Source: Campylobacterota bacterium
Lineage (GTDB): Bacteria; Campylobacterota; Campylobacteria; Campylobacterales; JALSKU01
Reading direction: 5' to 3'
Assembly (NCBI GenBank): GCA_013153915.1
Contig: JAADDL010000111.1
Coordinates: forward strand, 1 to 8,638
DNA length: 8,638 nt
Position numbers and translations under genes: made by a program. The notes beneath the pieces were generated by a model. It saw only the letters and a list, made by a program, of their open reading frames with translations, ran no database searches and was not told the origin of the DNA. Of this stretch, positions 1 to 6,739 are shown piece after piece (within the stretch, counting starts at the first letter, position 1; every line of letters starts with the position of its first letter).

Positions 1-904
1 CAATATCTTTTAAGAAACTCTCTATTTTTTTATTTACTTCATCATTTGAGAGAGTATCTATCTTTGTGATAGCGATAGCGTAAGACCTGCCGCTTAGCAT
101 ATCGGAAAACTTTTTCAACTCCTCTTTTAAGGAGTCAAACTGAACTTTTAGCTCCCTATAGTTTGAAATATCAAGCATAAAAAGTAAAAACTCCGTTCTT
201 TCGATATGTTTTAAAAAGTCAAGTCCAAGCCCTTTACCGTCACTTGCACCCTCGATGATACCGGGGATATCTGCCATCACAAAAGAGTCGTACTCATCCA
301 CTCTAACAACCCCTAGTTTTGGCGTCAAAGTTGTAAATTCATAATTGGCAATCTCAGGGGTAGCATTTGAAAGTATCGAGATAAGAGTCGATTTTCCGGT
401 ATTTGGAAAGCCTACTAGCCCCACATCGGCTATCAGTTTCAGCTCCAACCTTATACACTTCTCTTCGCCCGGTAGCCCCGGTTGAGCATATGTAGGTCTT
501 TGGTTGGTGGAGCTTCTAAAGTGCCAATTTCCAAGTCCGCCTTTTCCGCCTTTTAAAAATTTTATCTTTTCACCCTCATTTACAAGATCAAGTAAAACCT
601 CTTTACTCTCTTCATCAACGATTTGAGTTCCGGGCGGTACTTTTATGGTTAAGGATTCACCTTTTTTACCAAATCTTCTTCTACCCTCACCTTGGTTGCC
701 GTTTTTTGCTTTTAAAGTGTGCTTGCCTCTAAGGTGCGATAGCGTGTGGGTATTGTTATCGACTTCTATATAGATATCTCCGCCGTCTCCGCCGTCTCCG
801 CCGTCGGGTCCGCCTTTTATAACAAACTTTTCTCTTCTAAAAGAGACTGCTCCCGCTCCGCCTTTACCGGACTTTAGAGTTAATTTCACGCTATCTGTAA
901 ACAT
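1..904 (-). CDS. obg: GTPase Obg/CgtA, C-terminus cut by window edge
   Basis: Obg is a GTPase that binds the large ribosomal subunit and acts in its late assembly and in stress signalling. The frame opens with ATG at 904-902 and stays open for 301 residues to the window edge, so only the last part of the protein is missing (my estimate is about 50-60 residues). The N-terminal glycine-rich Obg domain (about 1-160) contains the typical GGPDGGDGGDGGD loop. The G domain follows: P-loop GFPNTGKST at 165-173, switch I around FTTLTP, G3 DIPGIIEGA at 212-220 and G4 TKID at 280-283. A modest Shine-Dalgarno (AAGG) sits about 8 bases before the ATG. It is the third gene after rplU and rpmA, the usual order in bacteria, separated from rpmA by 77 bases holding a hairpin. 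Identification is secure; which C-terminal extension it carries cannot be seen. Confidence 0.97.
   Translation of the reverse strand, partial: MFTDSVKLTLKSGKGGAGAVSFRREKFVIKGGPDGGDGGDGGDIYIEVDNNTHTLSHLRGKHTLKAKNGNQGEGRRRFGKKGESLTIKVPPGTQIVDEESKEVLLDLVNEGEKIKFLKGGKGGLGNWHFRSSTNQRPTYAQPGLPGEEKCIRLELKLIADVGLVGFPNTGKSTLISILSNATPEIANYEFTTLTPKLGVVRVDEYDSFVMADIPGIIEGASDGKGLGLDFLKHIERTEFLLFMLDISNYRELKVQFDSLKEELKKFSDMLSGRSYAIAITKIDTLSNDEVNKKIESFLKDI
777..803. repeat. Three tandem 9-bp units inside obg
   Basis: The plus strand reads tctccgccg three times in succession without mismatch. On the coding strand this gives the GGD-GGD-GGD part of the Obg glycine loop. The same peptide pattern is common in Obg proteins, so the repeat is explained by protein constraint. 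It is also a local GC-rich patch where slippage could add or remove three residues in frame. Confidence 0.8.
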
Positions 905-943
905 TGGTAAACCTTATAAATTTTGAGTATTTGAATTTAAGAG

Positions 944-971
944 ATACGAAAGAGAAAAATCTCTTTCGTAT
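944..971 (-). terminator. Perfect 11-bp hairpin between rpmA and obg; attenuator or processing element
   Basis: ATACGAAAGAG at 944-954 pairs exactly with CTCTTTCGTAT at 961-971 across a six-base loop. It begins about 10 bases after the rpmA stop codon. Read in the direction of the genes, the hairpin is followed by CTCTTAAATT and not by a run of T, so it is not a standard intrinsic terminator for the operon. On the other strand ATTTTTG follows, which would fit a weak terminator for antisense transcription. Plausible roles are lowering obg expression relative to the two ribosomal proteins, protecting the 3' end of rplU-rpmA mRNA, or an RNase site. The stem is seen directly; the role is inferred. 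Confidence 0.45.
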
Positions 972-981
972 ATTTTTGTAG

Positions 982-1239
982 TTATGCTGCGGGGTAAACT
1001 GAAACTTTTTTTCTATGTTTATCTTTTCTTTCAAATTTCACATATCCGTCTATAAGAGCAAAAAGAGTGTGGTCTTTTCCCATTCCGACATTATTTCCCG
1101 GATGAGTAGCCGTACCTCTTTGTCTTATGATGATATTTCCGGCTTTTACAAATTCGCTACCGAATTTTTTAACGCCGAGCCTTCTTCCTGCACTATCTCT
1201 ATTATTCTGGGTACTACCCTGACCTTTCTTATGAGCCAT
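982..1239 (-). CDS. rpmA: 50S ribosomal protein bL27
   Basis: bL27 is a component of the large ribosomal subunit whose N-terminal tail reaches towards the peptidyl transferase centre. The 85-residue product starts MAHKKGQGSTQNNRDS and continues with GRRLGVKKFG, the GNIIIRQRGT segment and HPGNNVGMGKDHTLFA, all hallmarks of the family at normal length. There is no N-terminal extension of the kind that is proteolytically removed in Firmicutes, so the mature tail begins at Ala2. The start ATG (1239-1237) has an AAGGAG five bases upstream that overlaps the rplU stop codon, so translation is probably coupled to rplU. It sits 9 bases after rplU and 77 bases before obg. Confidence 0.98.
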   Translation of the reverse strand: MAHKKGQGSTQNNRDSAGRRLGVKKFGSEFVKAGNIIIRQRGTATHPGNNVGMGKDHTLFALIDGYVKFERKDKHRKKVSVYPAA

Positions 1240-1244
1240 CTCTT

Positions 1245-1250
1245 CTCCTT
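1245..1250 (-). promoter_or_regulatory. Shine-Dalgarno of rpmA fused to rplU stop codon
   Basis: AAGGAG lies five bases before the rpmA ATG, and its first two bases are the last two bases of the rplU TAA stop. Ribosomes ending on rplU are therefore placed at the rpmA initiation site. The same TAA-plus-Shine-Dalgarno arrangement recurs at the dapE/ridA and mutS2/dapE junctions. Confidence 0.85.
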
Positions 1251-1557
1251 ATAAAACTATATTTGTAACTTTAACGCGAGTATATTCTCTTCTAAAACCT
1301 TTTTTAAGTTTGCTATCTTTTCTTCTTCTCTTTTTGAAGATAACAACTTTCTTGGCTTTTGCGTTTGTTACAACTTCTAATTCTACCTTAGCTCCATCAA
1401 CAAATGGAGTACCCACTTTAAACTCACCGTCATTGACAGCAAGTACTTCCGTTACCTCTATGGTATCTTTTGGCTGAGCGTCAAGCTTGTCGAGATTTAC
1501 AAAATCTCCCACTTGAACTTTGTATTGCTTCCCACCATTTTGCATAATAGCGTACAT
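1249..1557 (-). CDS. rplU: 50S ribosomal protein bL21
   Basis: bL21 is a 23S rRNA-binding protein of the large subunit. The 102-residue product has the family's N-terminus MYAIMQNGGKQYKV, a central beta-barrel region and the basic C-terminal tail FKKRRRKDSKLKKGFRREYT, which matches the usual KRRKxSxxxxGHRQxxT pattern except that GHRQ is replaced by GFRR. The length is normal. The ATG at 1557-1555 is preceded at six bases by AAGGAA (1569-1564). It is the first gene of the rplU-rpmA-obg unit, with its own candidate promoter about 50 bases upstream, and is followed after 9 bases by rpmA. Confidence 0.98.
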   Translation of the reverse strand: MYAIMQNGGKQYKVQVGDFVNLDKLDAQPKDTIEVTEVLAVNDGEFKVGTPFVDGAKVELEVVTNAKAKKVVIFKKRRRKDSKLKKGFRREYTRVKVTNIVL

Positions 1558-1599
1558 TAGCTATTCCTTTTGATAAATTTTGTCCAAACAATAGACTAA

Positions 1600-1640
1600 G
1601 GGCGAATTATATCTTAAAATTATTTAAAGATTTATAAAAC
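1600..1640 (-). promoter_or_regulatory. Candidate sigma70 promoter for rplU-rpmA-obg
   Basis: On the minus strand TATAAT occupies 1611-1606, a perfect -10 box. Upstream are T/A-rich tracts (ATTTT, TTTAAAT, GTTTTAT) at roughly helical spacing and no recognisable TTGACA. Helicobacter and Campylobacter sigma70 promoters are known to look like this, with an extended -10 and periodic T-rich upstream DNA in place of a -35 box. Transcription would start near 1599, giving a leader of about 42 bases before rplU. The upstream part overlaps the last codons of the methyltransferase gene. No intrinsic terminator is visible between that gene and rplU, so read-through from the upstream operon may add to expression. 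Confidence 0.7.
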
Positions 1641-2310
1641 CCAACAAAAGCTTATCGCTCAAGTCTGAAAACATTGAAATCCCTCTACTATCTTCAAACT
1701 TCATTGCGGTACTGTTTACAATATCATCTATATCATGATAATACTGTTCGATATAAGCATCGCTTCTTCTGTAAAGCTCCCCTTTTTTCTCGAAAAGCGT
1801 TATATGAGTATCCAAAGTCTCTCCGTCAAACAAGGCATCGATAGATAAAAAAATATCATCCTCATCTTTTACCATCACTCCGTCGGCAACCTCGCTAAAA
1901 CCAAACTTCGTGTTTATGTCACACAGAAAAACTCCACCCTTTTTTAAACGCTCTTGAACTTTTTTCAAAAAATCTTTTAAAGACTCTTTGGGAATATAGT
2001 TCAAAACATCGGCTACCGCTATAACGGCATCATATCTACCCTCAACATCGGCTATATCTTTACAACTAGCCTTCACGCCCTTTTTTTGAGAGATAGATAC
2101 CATCTCTTGACTCAAGTCTATACCTTCTGCCCTATAACCTCTATCTTGAAGTTTTTTAAGCATATTGCCGTTACCACACCCCACATCAAGAATGCTAAGC
2201 ACATCATACTCTTTTAATATCTTCAAATACTCGTCATAAAGCTTATCGTACTCATCATAAAAGCCGATATACGGCTCGATCTTTGCGTATAGATCAAGGT
2301 TTTTACTCAA
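1624..2310 (-). CDS. Class I SAM-dependent methyltransferase, YqeM-like
   Basis: This 228-residue protein carries a Rossmann-type SAM-binding domain. Motif I is ILDVGCGNG at 40-48, the acidic residue that would bind the SAM ribose is D65 in GIDLS, DVLNYI lies at 101-106 and LKKGGVFLCDI at 122-132. A C-terminal beta-rich part (about 140-228) follows. The layout, including the SLNY/VLNY-type post-II motif and the DIN segment after motif III, resembles YqeM-type methyltransferases of unknown substrate. The start is TTG at 2310-2308: it overlaps the TGA of the hydrolase gene as TTGA, has AAGGAG six bases upstream, and the next in-frame Met (residue 50) would destroy motif I. It is the last gene before the ribosomal-protein promoter. 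The class is certain and the substrate unknown. Confidence 0.88.
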   Translation of the reverse strand: MSKNLDLYAKIEPYIGFYDEYDKLYDEYLKILKEYDVLSILDVGCGNGNMLKKLQDRGYRAEGIDLSQEMVSISQKKGVKASCKDIADVEGRYDAVIAVADVLNYIPKESLKDFLKKVQERLKKGGVFLCDINTKFGFSEVADGVMVKDEDDIFLSIDALFDGETLDTHITLFEKKGELYRRSDAYIEQYYHDIDDIVNSTAMKFEDSRGISMFSDLSDKLLLGFINL

Positions 2311-3050
2311 AGATCGCTCCTTAAAAAACCTTTAACGGCTTGCCAATATCCGGTACTATCGCTATATCTGCTCCATAGTGAGCTTGAGCCGTGATGACCT
2401 TTCGTTTTTGGCAAATATGAGTATTTTTTTGAGTGTATCACATCATATATCGGTTTCCAATAACTCTGCTCTTTTTTAGCGGAAGTTATAAATATGGGAA
2501 CTCTAAGCTTCTTAGCAGACTCCTTTATCCAATCGGGAGCTTTATCGAACTTGGTAAAATACTCTCCCGGTGAAAAAGATACCACCTCATCGGCAAGCTC
2601 TTTTTGGTCGGCTACCATCTTTATGATCAAAGCGGCCGAGTATGAACTTCCCCACGCTATCAACTTTCCTTTGGCAAAGTGTTTCCTTGCGTAGAGCAAA
2701 GCCGCTTTTATATCCTTCATAGCATCTATATATGTGGTGGGTTTATGCTTTAAAAGAGCGTCAAGCTTAGTCTCGTTCTTTACACCAAGCACCTCGCCGC
2801 CCGATCTTAGATCTACCGCCATACAGTTAAAACCAAGAGCGTTTAGCTTTTGAGCTATCTCTCCATACTCACCCCTACTCCATCCCGCCCTATGAAATAG
2901 AACTATAAAAGGAGTCCTTTTGTCAAGGTTGGCGATATAAAGATCTGCCGTTATGGTTACTCCGTCCAAAGACTTAAAATGTATCGTCTCTTTTATGGCA
3001 GCTTGTAAAAAAAGTGAGAAAAAAAGTAAAAAAAGAGCTACTTTTTTCAT
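2307..3050 (-). CDS. Predicted exported alpha/beta-hydrolase
   Basis: The 247-residue product starts with a likely Sec signal peptide: MKK, a hydrophobic core of about 12 residues, and a probable cleavage near LQAA at 15-18. There is no lipobox cysteine, so a soluble periplasmic protein is expected. The mature part looks like a dienelactone hydrolase-type alpha/beta-hydrolase: strand and oxyanion-loop segment FIVLFHRAGWSRG at 48-60, then IAWGSSYSAA at 131-140, where S136 would be the nucleophile, and HH at 219-220 as candidate catalytic histidine. The elbow is G-S-S-Y-S, not the usual GxSxG. The acidic residue is unclear; E194 is a candidate. The ATG overlaps the ridA TGA as ATGA and lacks a good Shine-Dalgarno at proper distance, so translation likely depends on coupling. 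The substrate is unknown. Confidence 0.82.
   Translation of the reverse strand: MKKVALFLLFFSLFLQAAIKETIHFKSLDGVTITADLYIANLDKRTPFIVLFHRAGWSRGEYGEIAQKLNALGFNCMAVDLRSGGEVLGVKNETKLDALLKHKPTTYIDAMKDIKAALLYARKHFAKGKLIAWGSSYSAALIIKMVADQKELADEVVSFSPGEYFTKFDKAPDWIKESAKKLRVPIFITSAKKEQSYWKPIYDVIHSKKYSYLPKTKGHHGSSSLWSRYSDSTGYWQAVKGFLRSDL
2317..2322 (-). promoter_or_regulatory. Shine-Dalgarno supporting TTG start of the methyltransferase
   Basis: AAGGAG lies six bases before the TTG, inside the final codons of the hydrolase gene. It is the strongest evidence that the TTG in the TTGA overlap is the true start. Confidence 0.8.
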
Positions 3051-3418
3051 ATCTTAGCTACAGCCTCTATCTCTATGAGCGCATTTTTCGGTAGTGTTTT
3101 TACCGCCACGGTACTTCTTGCCGGCTTATGGTCTCCAAAAGCTTCTTCATATATTTTGTTTACTTCGACAAAATCCCCCATATCGGCTAAAAAGATAGTG
3201 GTTTTTATCACTTTTTGCAAACTGCTTCCGGCTTCATTTAAAACCTCCGAAAGATTTTTCAAAACTTGCTTGGCTTGTGTCTTAACATCACCCTCTAAAA
3301 ACTCTCCGCTTGAAGTGAGTGCGATCTGCCCTGAGGTAAAGACCATATCTCCTACCTTTATAGCTTGTGAATACGGTCCTATCGCCGCAGGTGCGTTATC
3401 TGTATGAATATACTCCAT
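3047..3418 (-). CDS. ridA: RidA-family enamine/imine deaminase
   Basis: RidA (formerly YjgF/YER057c) hydrolyses reactive enamines and imines such as 2-aminoacrylate released by pyridoxal-phosphate enzymes. The 123-residue product has the family's normal length and the motifs IGPYSQAI at 13-20, TSGQIAL at 28-34 and the signature PARSTVAVKTLPKNALIEIE at 99-118. The catalytic arginine equivalent to E. coli R105 is R101, and the active-site glutamate equivalent to E120 is E116. Y16 and S29 also match. The residue equivalent to E. coli C107 is threonine (T103), a common variation. The ATG has AAGGAG five bases upstream that overlaps the dapE stop. It sits between dapE and the exported hydrolase. 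Its nearness to a PLP aminotransferase gene in the same block fits a damage-control role, though this is inference. Confidence 0.95.
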   Translation of the reverse strand: MEYIHTDNAPAAIGPYSQAIKVGDMVFTSGQIALTSSGEFLEGDVKTQAKQVLKNLSEVLNEAGSSLQKVIKTTIFLADMGDFVEVNKIYEEAFGDHKPARSTVAVKTLPKNALIEIEAVAKI

Positions 3419-3427
3419 TTTATCTCC

Positions 3428-4528
3428 TTAATCGTTAAAATTTTTTATCAAATCTTTAAATATTATACACAAATCCTCAACCTCTTTCAATGTCGTTCTC
3501 TCATCAACGGAGTGAATAGTATCGTTCTTTACTCCAAATTCGACCGTATCTACGCCGAACTCTCCAAAAAACCTAGCGTCGCTTGTTCCGCCGGAAGTGC
3601 TAAGAGAGGGTTTTATCTCGCAAATATTTTCTATGGAAGTTGAGAGTTTTTTAACTACTTTGGAGTCCCTTTTTGTTACAAACGGCTTGGCGGTTTGAGA
3701 GAGGTTTAAGTCATACTTCAAACCTTGAAAATTTCTATCCACAAAACTCTTTACATCCTCTTTTGTAGTTTTTGTGGAGTTTCGTATATTAAACATCATC
3801 TTCAAATCTCCCGGAGTTACATTCGTCACTTCCAAACCCGACCTTATATCGGTGATGACAAATTTACTAGGGGCAAAATTCTCATCGCCGTTATCAAGAT
3901 TTACTCCTGCGATCTTAGGAAGCACCGGCGCTATCAACTCTATGGGATTGACGGATTTTTCCGGGTATGCGGCGTGCCCTTGTTTGCCGTAAAGCTTCAA
4001 TATACCGTTTATCGAGCCTCTTCTTCCGATCTTGATAGTATCTCCGAAAGCTTTTTCGCAAGTGGGCTCGGCAACTACGGTAAAATCGGGTAGAAAATCC
4101 TCCTCTTTTAGATATTTCAACACCTCTATCGTACCATGATACGCATCCCCCTCTTCATCGCTTGTAAGAAGCATCGACAAAGTTCCTTTGAACTCTTTTG
4201 TATCCTTACAAGCTTTCAAAAAAGCCGCCACACCGCTTTTCATATCTTGAGAGCCTCTGGCATAAACAAATCCCCCTTTCTCAACAGGGGTAAAAGGATC
4301 TTCACTCCAGCCCTCACCGGGAGGCACCACATCTATATGTCCCGCAAAACACAGATGCTCCCCGTCTCCAAACCTTTTATACAAAAAGAGGTTTTTAACC
4401 CCCTCCTTATCCACCCTAACGGCTTGAAAATCTTTCATATAATCCTCTATAAAATCCATAGCTCCGTCATCATCGGGAGTTATAGACTTAAATGACAACA
4501 ATTTAAAAAATAACTCTTTTAACTCCAT
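3428..4528 (-). CDS. dapE: Succinyl-diaminopimelate desuccinylase
   Basis: DapE is a cytoplasmic di-zinc M20-family enzyme that removes succinate from N-succinyl-LL-diaminopimelate, giving LL-diaminopimelate for lysine and peptidoglycan. The 366-residue product is of normal length. Visible active-site residues are H64 and D66 in FAGHIDVVPPG, D95 in RGSQDMKSG, general base E125 and zinc ligand E126 in TSDEEGDA, E154 in VVAEPT, and H339 in DTIHSVDE. The dimerisation (lid) domain spans about 170-285 with the conserved H185, and STSGGTSDARF at 310-320 is characteristic of DapE over other M20 peptidases. The ATG at 4528 has AAAGGAA four bases upstream that overlaps the mutS2 stop. A DapC-like gene lies upstream in the same block, which supports the assignment. 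Confidence 0.96.
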   Translation of the reverse strand: MELKELFFKLLSFKSITPDDDGAMDFIEDYMKDFQAVRVDKEGVKNLFLYKRFGDGEHLCFAGHIDVVPPGEGWSEDPFTPVEKGGFVYARGSQDMKSGVAAFLKACKDTKEFKGTLSMLLTSDEEGDAYHGTIEVLKYLKEEDFLPDFTVVAEPTCEKAFGDTIKIGRRGSINGILKLYGKQGHAAYPEKSVNPIELIAPVLPKIAGVNLDNGDENFAPSKFVITDIRSGLEVTNVTPGDLKMMFNIRNSTKTTKEDVKSFVDRNFQGLKYDLNLSQTAKPFVTKRDSKVVKKLSTSIENICEIKPSLSTSGGTSDARFFGEFGVDTVEFGVKNDTIHSVDERTTLKEVEDLCIIFKDLIKNFND

Positions 4529-4537
4529 ATCTTTCCT

Positions 4538-6736
4538 TTATAGTTTCACAAGCGTAGCGCCATAACCCCCAAGCCCTATGGGAGCATCTTCAAAACTCTT
4601 TATCTTGGGGTGTCTTTTTAAAAACTCTTTGACCGCATAAGCTAGTTTGCCCGTACCTATACCGTGGCTTATCAAAACTTCATCATAACCCGTTATCAAA
4701 GCGTCCGAGAGAAATTTATCAAGCTTCTCTATCGCCTCTTCGGCTCTTAATCCGTGCAAGTCTATCTTTATGGATGAGGATTGCGGTTTTTGCACCTTTA
4801 TATTTGTGTTAAGTTTTTTCTTTTTCTTTAAAACGGTGCTTTTTTTAAGTTTACCGAGTGGCACTCTCATCTTGACTCCGTCACAATCAACAAGCGCCTC
4901 ATCTTTTTTTACGGACAGTACAACCCCTTTGATATTACCGTATTTGACGCTATCTCCCGCCTTGATATCCTCTTTGGGAGAAACTTTTTTTATCTTTATA
5001 TCTTTTTTTATCTTATCTATCTTATTTAAAGAGCGATGTATATCTTTCGTATCTTTTTGCTTGGCGATTTTTTTAACTTCGCCTATCAACTCTTTATACT
5101 TCATCTCATAAGAGTTTACCACCCTATCTATCTCCTCTTGAGATTTGTGTTTTAACTCTTTTAGGGCGTCTTTTTCTTTTTCAACCCTATCCAACTCAAC
5201 GGACAACCTTTTATTTTTCTCTTTTAACTCCAATTCCAATTCGATATTTTTTTGTATAAGGTCGTTTAAATTTTTCTCCTCTTTGCCGTAAAGCTCTTTT
5301 GCCTTTTGGACTATACCTACCGGTATGCCGTATCTAAAAGCAGTCTCAAAAGCGTAACTTTTACCGATAGTACCCTTTAAAAACTCATAAGTTGGAACTC
5401 TGTTTTTTTCATCATACAAAGCGGCATAAAGCTCCACCTCATCAAGAGAAGCCATCATAGAGGAGAGTCTTTTGTGGTGAGTCGTAACGATAATCTTTAT
5501 ATCTTTTTTTATTAACTCCTCCAAAACTACTTTAAACAAAGCCGCCGCCTCATCGCTATCGGTACCTAGTTCTATCTCATCCACCCCGACTATAGCGTCG
5601 TTTATCCCGAAAAGCTTTCCAAACTCTCCTACCCTGCCCGCAAATGTTGAGATATCGTTTTTGACATTTTGAGGATCGTCAAGTATGGCAACTATCTTTT
5701 TAAAACTTCCGACTTTTGAGTTTGCGGCATCTATACTCATAGGGATTAAATATTTTGATAAAAAAACACTTGAGAGTATCGACTTTAAAAGCATTGTTTT
5801 ACCGCCTGCGTTTACACCCGTGATAAATAATATTTTCTTTTTAAATTCAACCGTTATAGGCTTTGGATCGTTGATGGCGGGATGTTTAAAATCTTTGATG
5901 ATAATATCTTTGTTTTTACTAGGCAACAAAAATTGATAATCAAAGGTTTTAGAGAAAAAAACCCTTGCTTGGTAGTGGTCAAATCTATCAAATTCTCTAT
6001 TTATGTATCTTAAAAATTTTAAATATTTAAAGAAAATTTTTGAGATAAGTTTTTCGTATCTATGCTTAATCTCCTCTTTTTTGCTTAAAAATTCAGCCTC
6101 TTTATCTTTAAGCTTTTTTACGGATTCGGGCAAAACATAAAAAAAACCGCTACTGCTTCTAGCTATAACGCTTCCTTTTAAAACATGGTTAAAACCGCCC
6201 CTTACCAAAATAGACTCTTCATCGTTTATATAGTGTATTTGCCGATCTACCAAATAGGGGCTTATCTTAGAAGAATCCATAATCCTTCTAAGAGACAATT
6301 TTAGATTTTCCCTATTTTTCGCCAACTGATTTTCTACGCTTAAAAACTCTTCGTCAATATCACTTCTTAACTCCCCTTTTTCATCAAAAAATCCCCTTAT
6401 TTCGTCTATCTCTCTGGGTATATCGATACCACCTAACCACTCTTGCAACAATCCTTCCAGATTTAACTTTTTAAGATATGCAAAGTAATTTACGATTTTG
6501 ATAAATTCATATATCTCATAAAGTTTCAAAGTACCCATCTTTTTTAGGTGGATTAAATTTTCATCCAAATCGCAAACCCCTTTAGGGGCTTTGAAGTCAA
6601 TCTTTGATAACTCGTTAATATATTTTAAATGTCTTGCGGTATCTCCCTCAATATAAAGAGGTTTTTTTCTTGAAAAAAATGTATAAAATTTCTCAATATA
6701 TTCGAAAAGGTCAAGCTTTTTGACAATATCTTGCAA
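4538..6736 (-). CDS. mutS2: MutS2 family ATPase with C-terminal Smr domain
   Basis: The 732-residue protein has the MutS2 plan without the mismatch-recognition domain of MutS1. A helical core covers about 1-300. The ABC-type ATPase has Walker A GVNAGGKT at 307-314 (more often GPNTGGKT), ISTFAGRVGEF at 362-372, Walker B AIVGVDEIELGTD at 381-393 and TTHH at 418-421. A charged coiled coil spans about 478-585, a KOW-like segment about 590-635, and an Smr domain 656-732 with IDLHGLR, LISHGIGTGKL and GGYGATLV. MutS2 is linked to suppression of recombination and, in Bacillus, to rescue of collided ribosomes. The start is TTG at 6736-6734, with AAGAGG six bases upstream in the last codons of the preceding gene; the next in-frame Met is residue 67. 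It follows the membrane-protein gene by 3 bases and precedes dapE by 9. Confidence 0.95.
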   Translation of the reverse strand: MQDIVKKLDLFEYIEKFYTFFSRKKPLYIEGDTARHLKYINELSKIDFKAPKGVCDLDENLIHLKKMGTLKLYEIYEFIKIVNYFAYLKKLNLEGLLQEWLGGIDIPREIDEIRGFFDEKGELRSDIDEEFLSVENQLAKNRENLKLSLRRIMDSSKISPYLVDRQIHYINDEESILVRGGFNHVLKGSVIARSSSGFFYVLPESVKKLKDKEAEFLSKKEEIKHRYEKLISKIFFKYLKFLRYINREFDRFDHYQARVFFSKTFDYQFLLPSKNKDIIIKDFKHPAINDPKPITVEFKKKILFITGVNAGGKTMLLKSILSSVFLSKYLIPMSIDAANSKVGSFKKIVAILDDPQNVKNDISTFAGRVGEFGKLFGINDAIVGVDEIELGTDSDEAAALFKVVLEELIKKDIKIIVTTHHKRLSSMMASLDEVELYAALYDEKNRVPTYEFLKGTIGKSYAFETAFRYGIPVGIVQKAKELYGKEEKNLNDLIQKNIELELELKEKNKRLSVELDRVEKEKDALKELKHKSQEEIDRVVNSYEMKYKELIGEVKKIAKQKDTKDIHRSLNKIDKIKKDIKIKKVSPKEDIKAGDSVKYGNIKGVVLSVKKDEALVDCDGVKMRVPLGKLKKSTVLKKKKKLNTNIKVQKPQSSSIKIDLHGLRAEEAIEKLDKFLSDALITGYDEVLISHGIGTGKLAYAVKEFLKRHPKIKSFEDAPIGLGGYGATLVKL

Positions 6737-6739
6737 AAC

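Noticed and set aside
1015..1254. Plus-strand open frame of 79 codons opposite rpmA
   Set aside because: It is antisense to a certain ribosomal-protein gene, has no recognisable domain, and looks like a by-product of codon usage on the other strand.
1558..1623. Intrinsic terminator or ribosomal-protein leader ahead of rplU
   Set aside because: Only weak AT-rich pairing is possible and the predicted leader is about 42 bases, too short and unstructured to support a known L21 leader motif.
3001..3050. A/T homopolymer runs as phase-variation tracts
   Set aside because: Runs are at most about seven bases and encode a lysine start and hydrophobic signal peptide; no long poly-G/C tract typical of phase-variable Campylobacterota genes is present.
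3075..3407. Plus-strand open frame of 110 codons opposite ridA
   Set aside because: It lies wholly antisense to ridA, whose motifs are unmistakable, and its translation resembles no protein I know.
4136..4495. Plus-strand open frame of about 119 codons opposite dapE
   Set aside because: It is fully contained within the dapE coding region on the other strand and shows no domain signature.
4770..5111. Hydrophobic plus-strand open frame of 113 codons opposite mutS2
   Set aside because: The Phe/Ser/Leu-rich composition is what lysine-rich coiled-coil codons give when read in reverse; it is not a real membrane protein.
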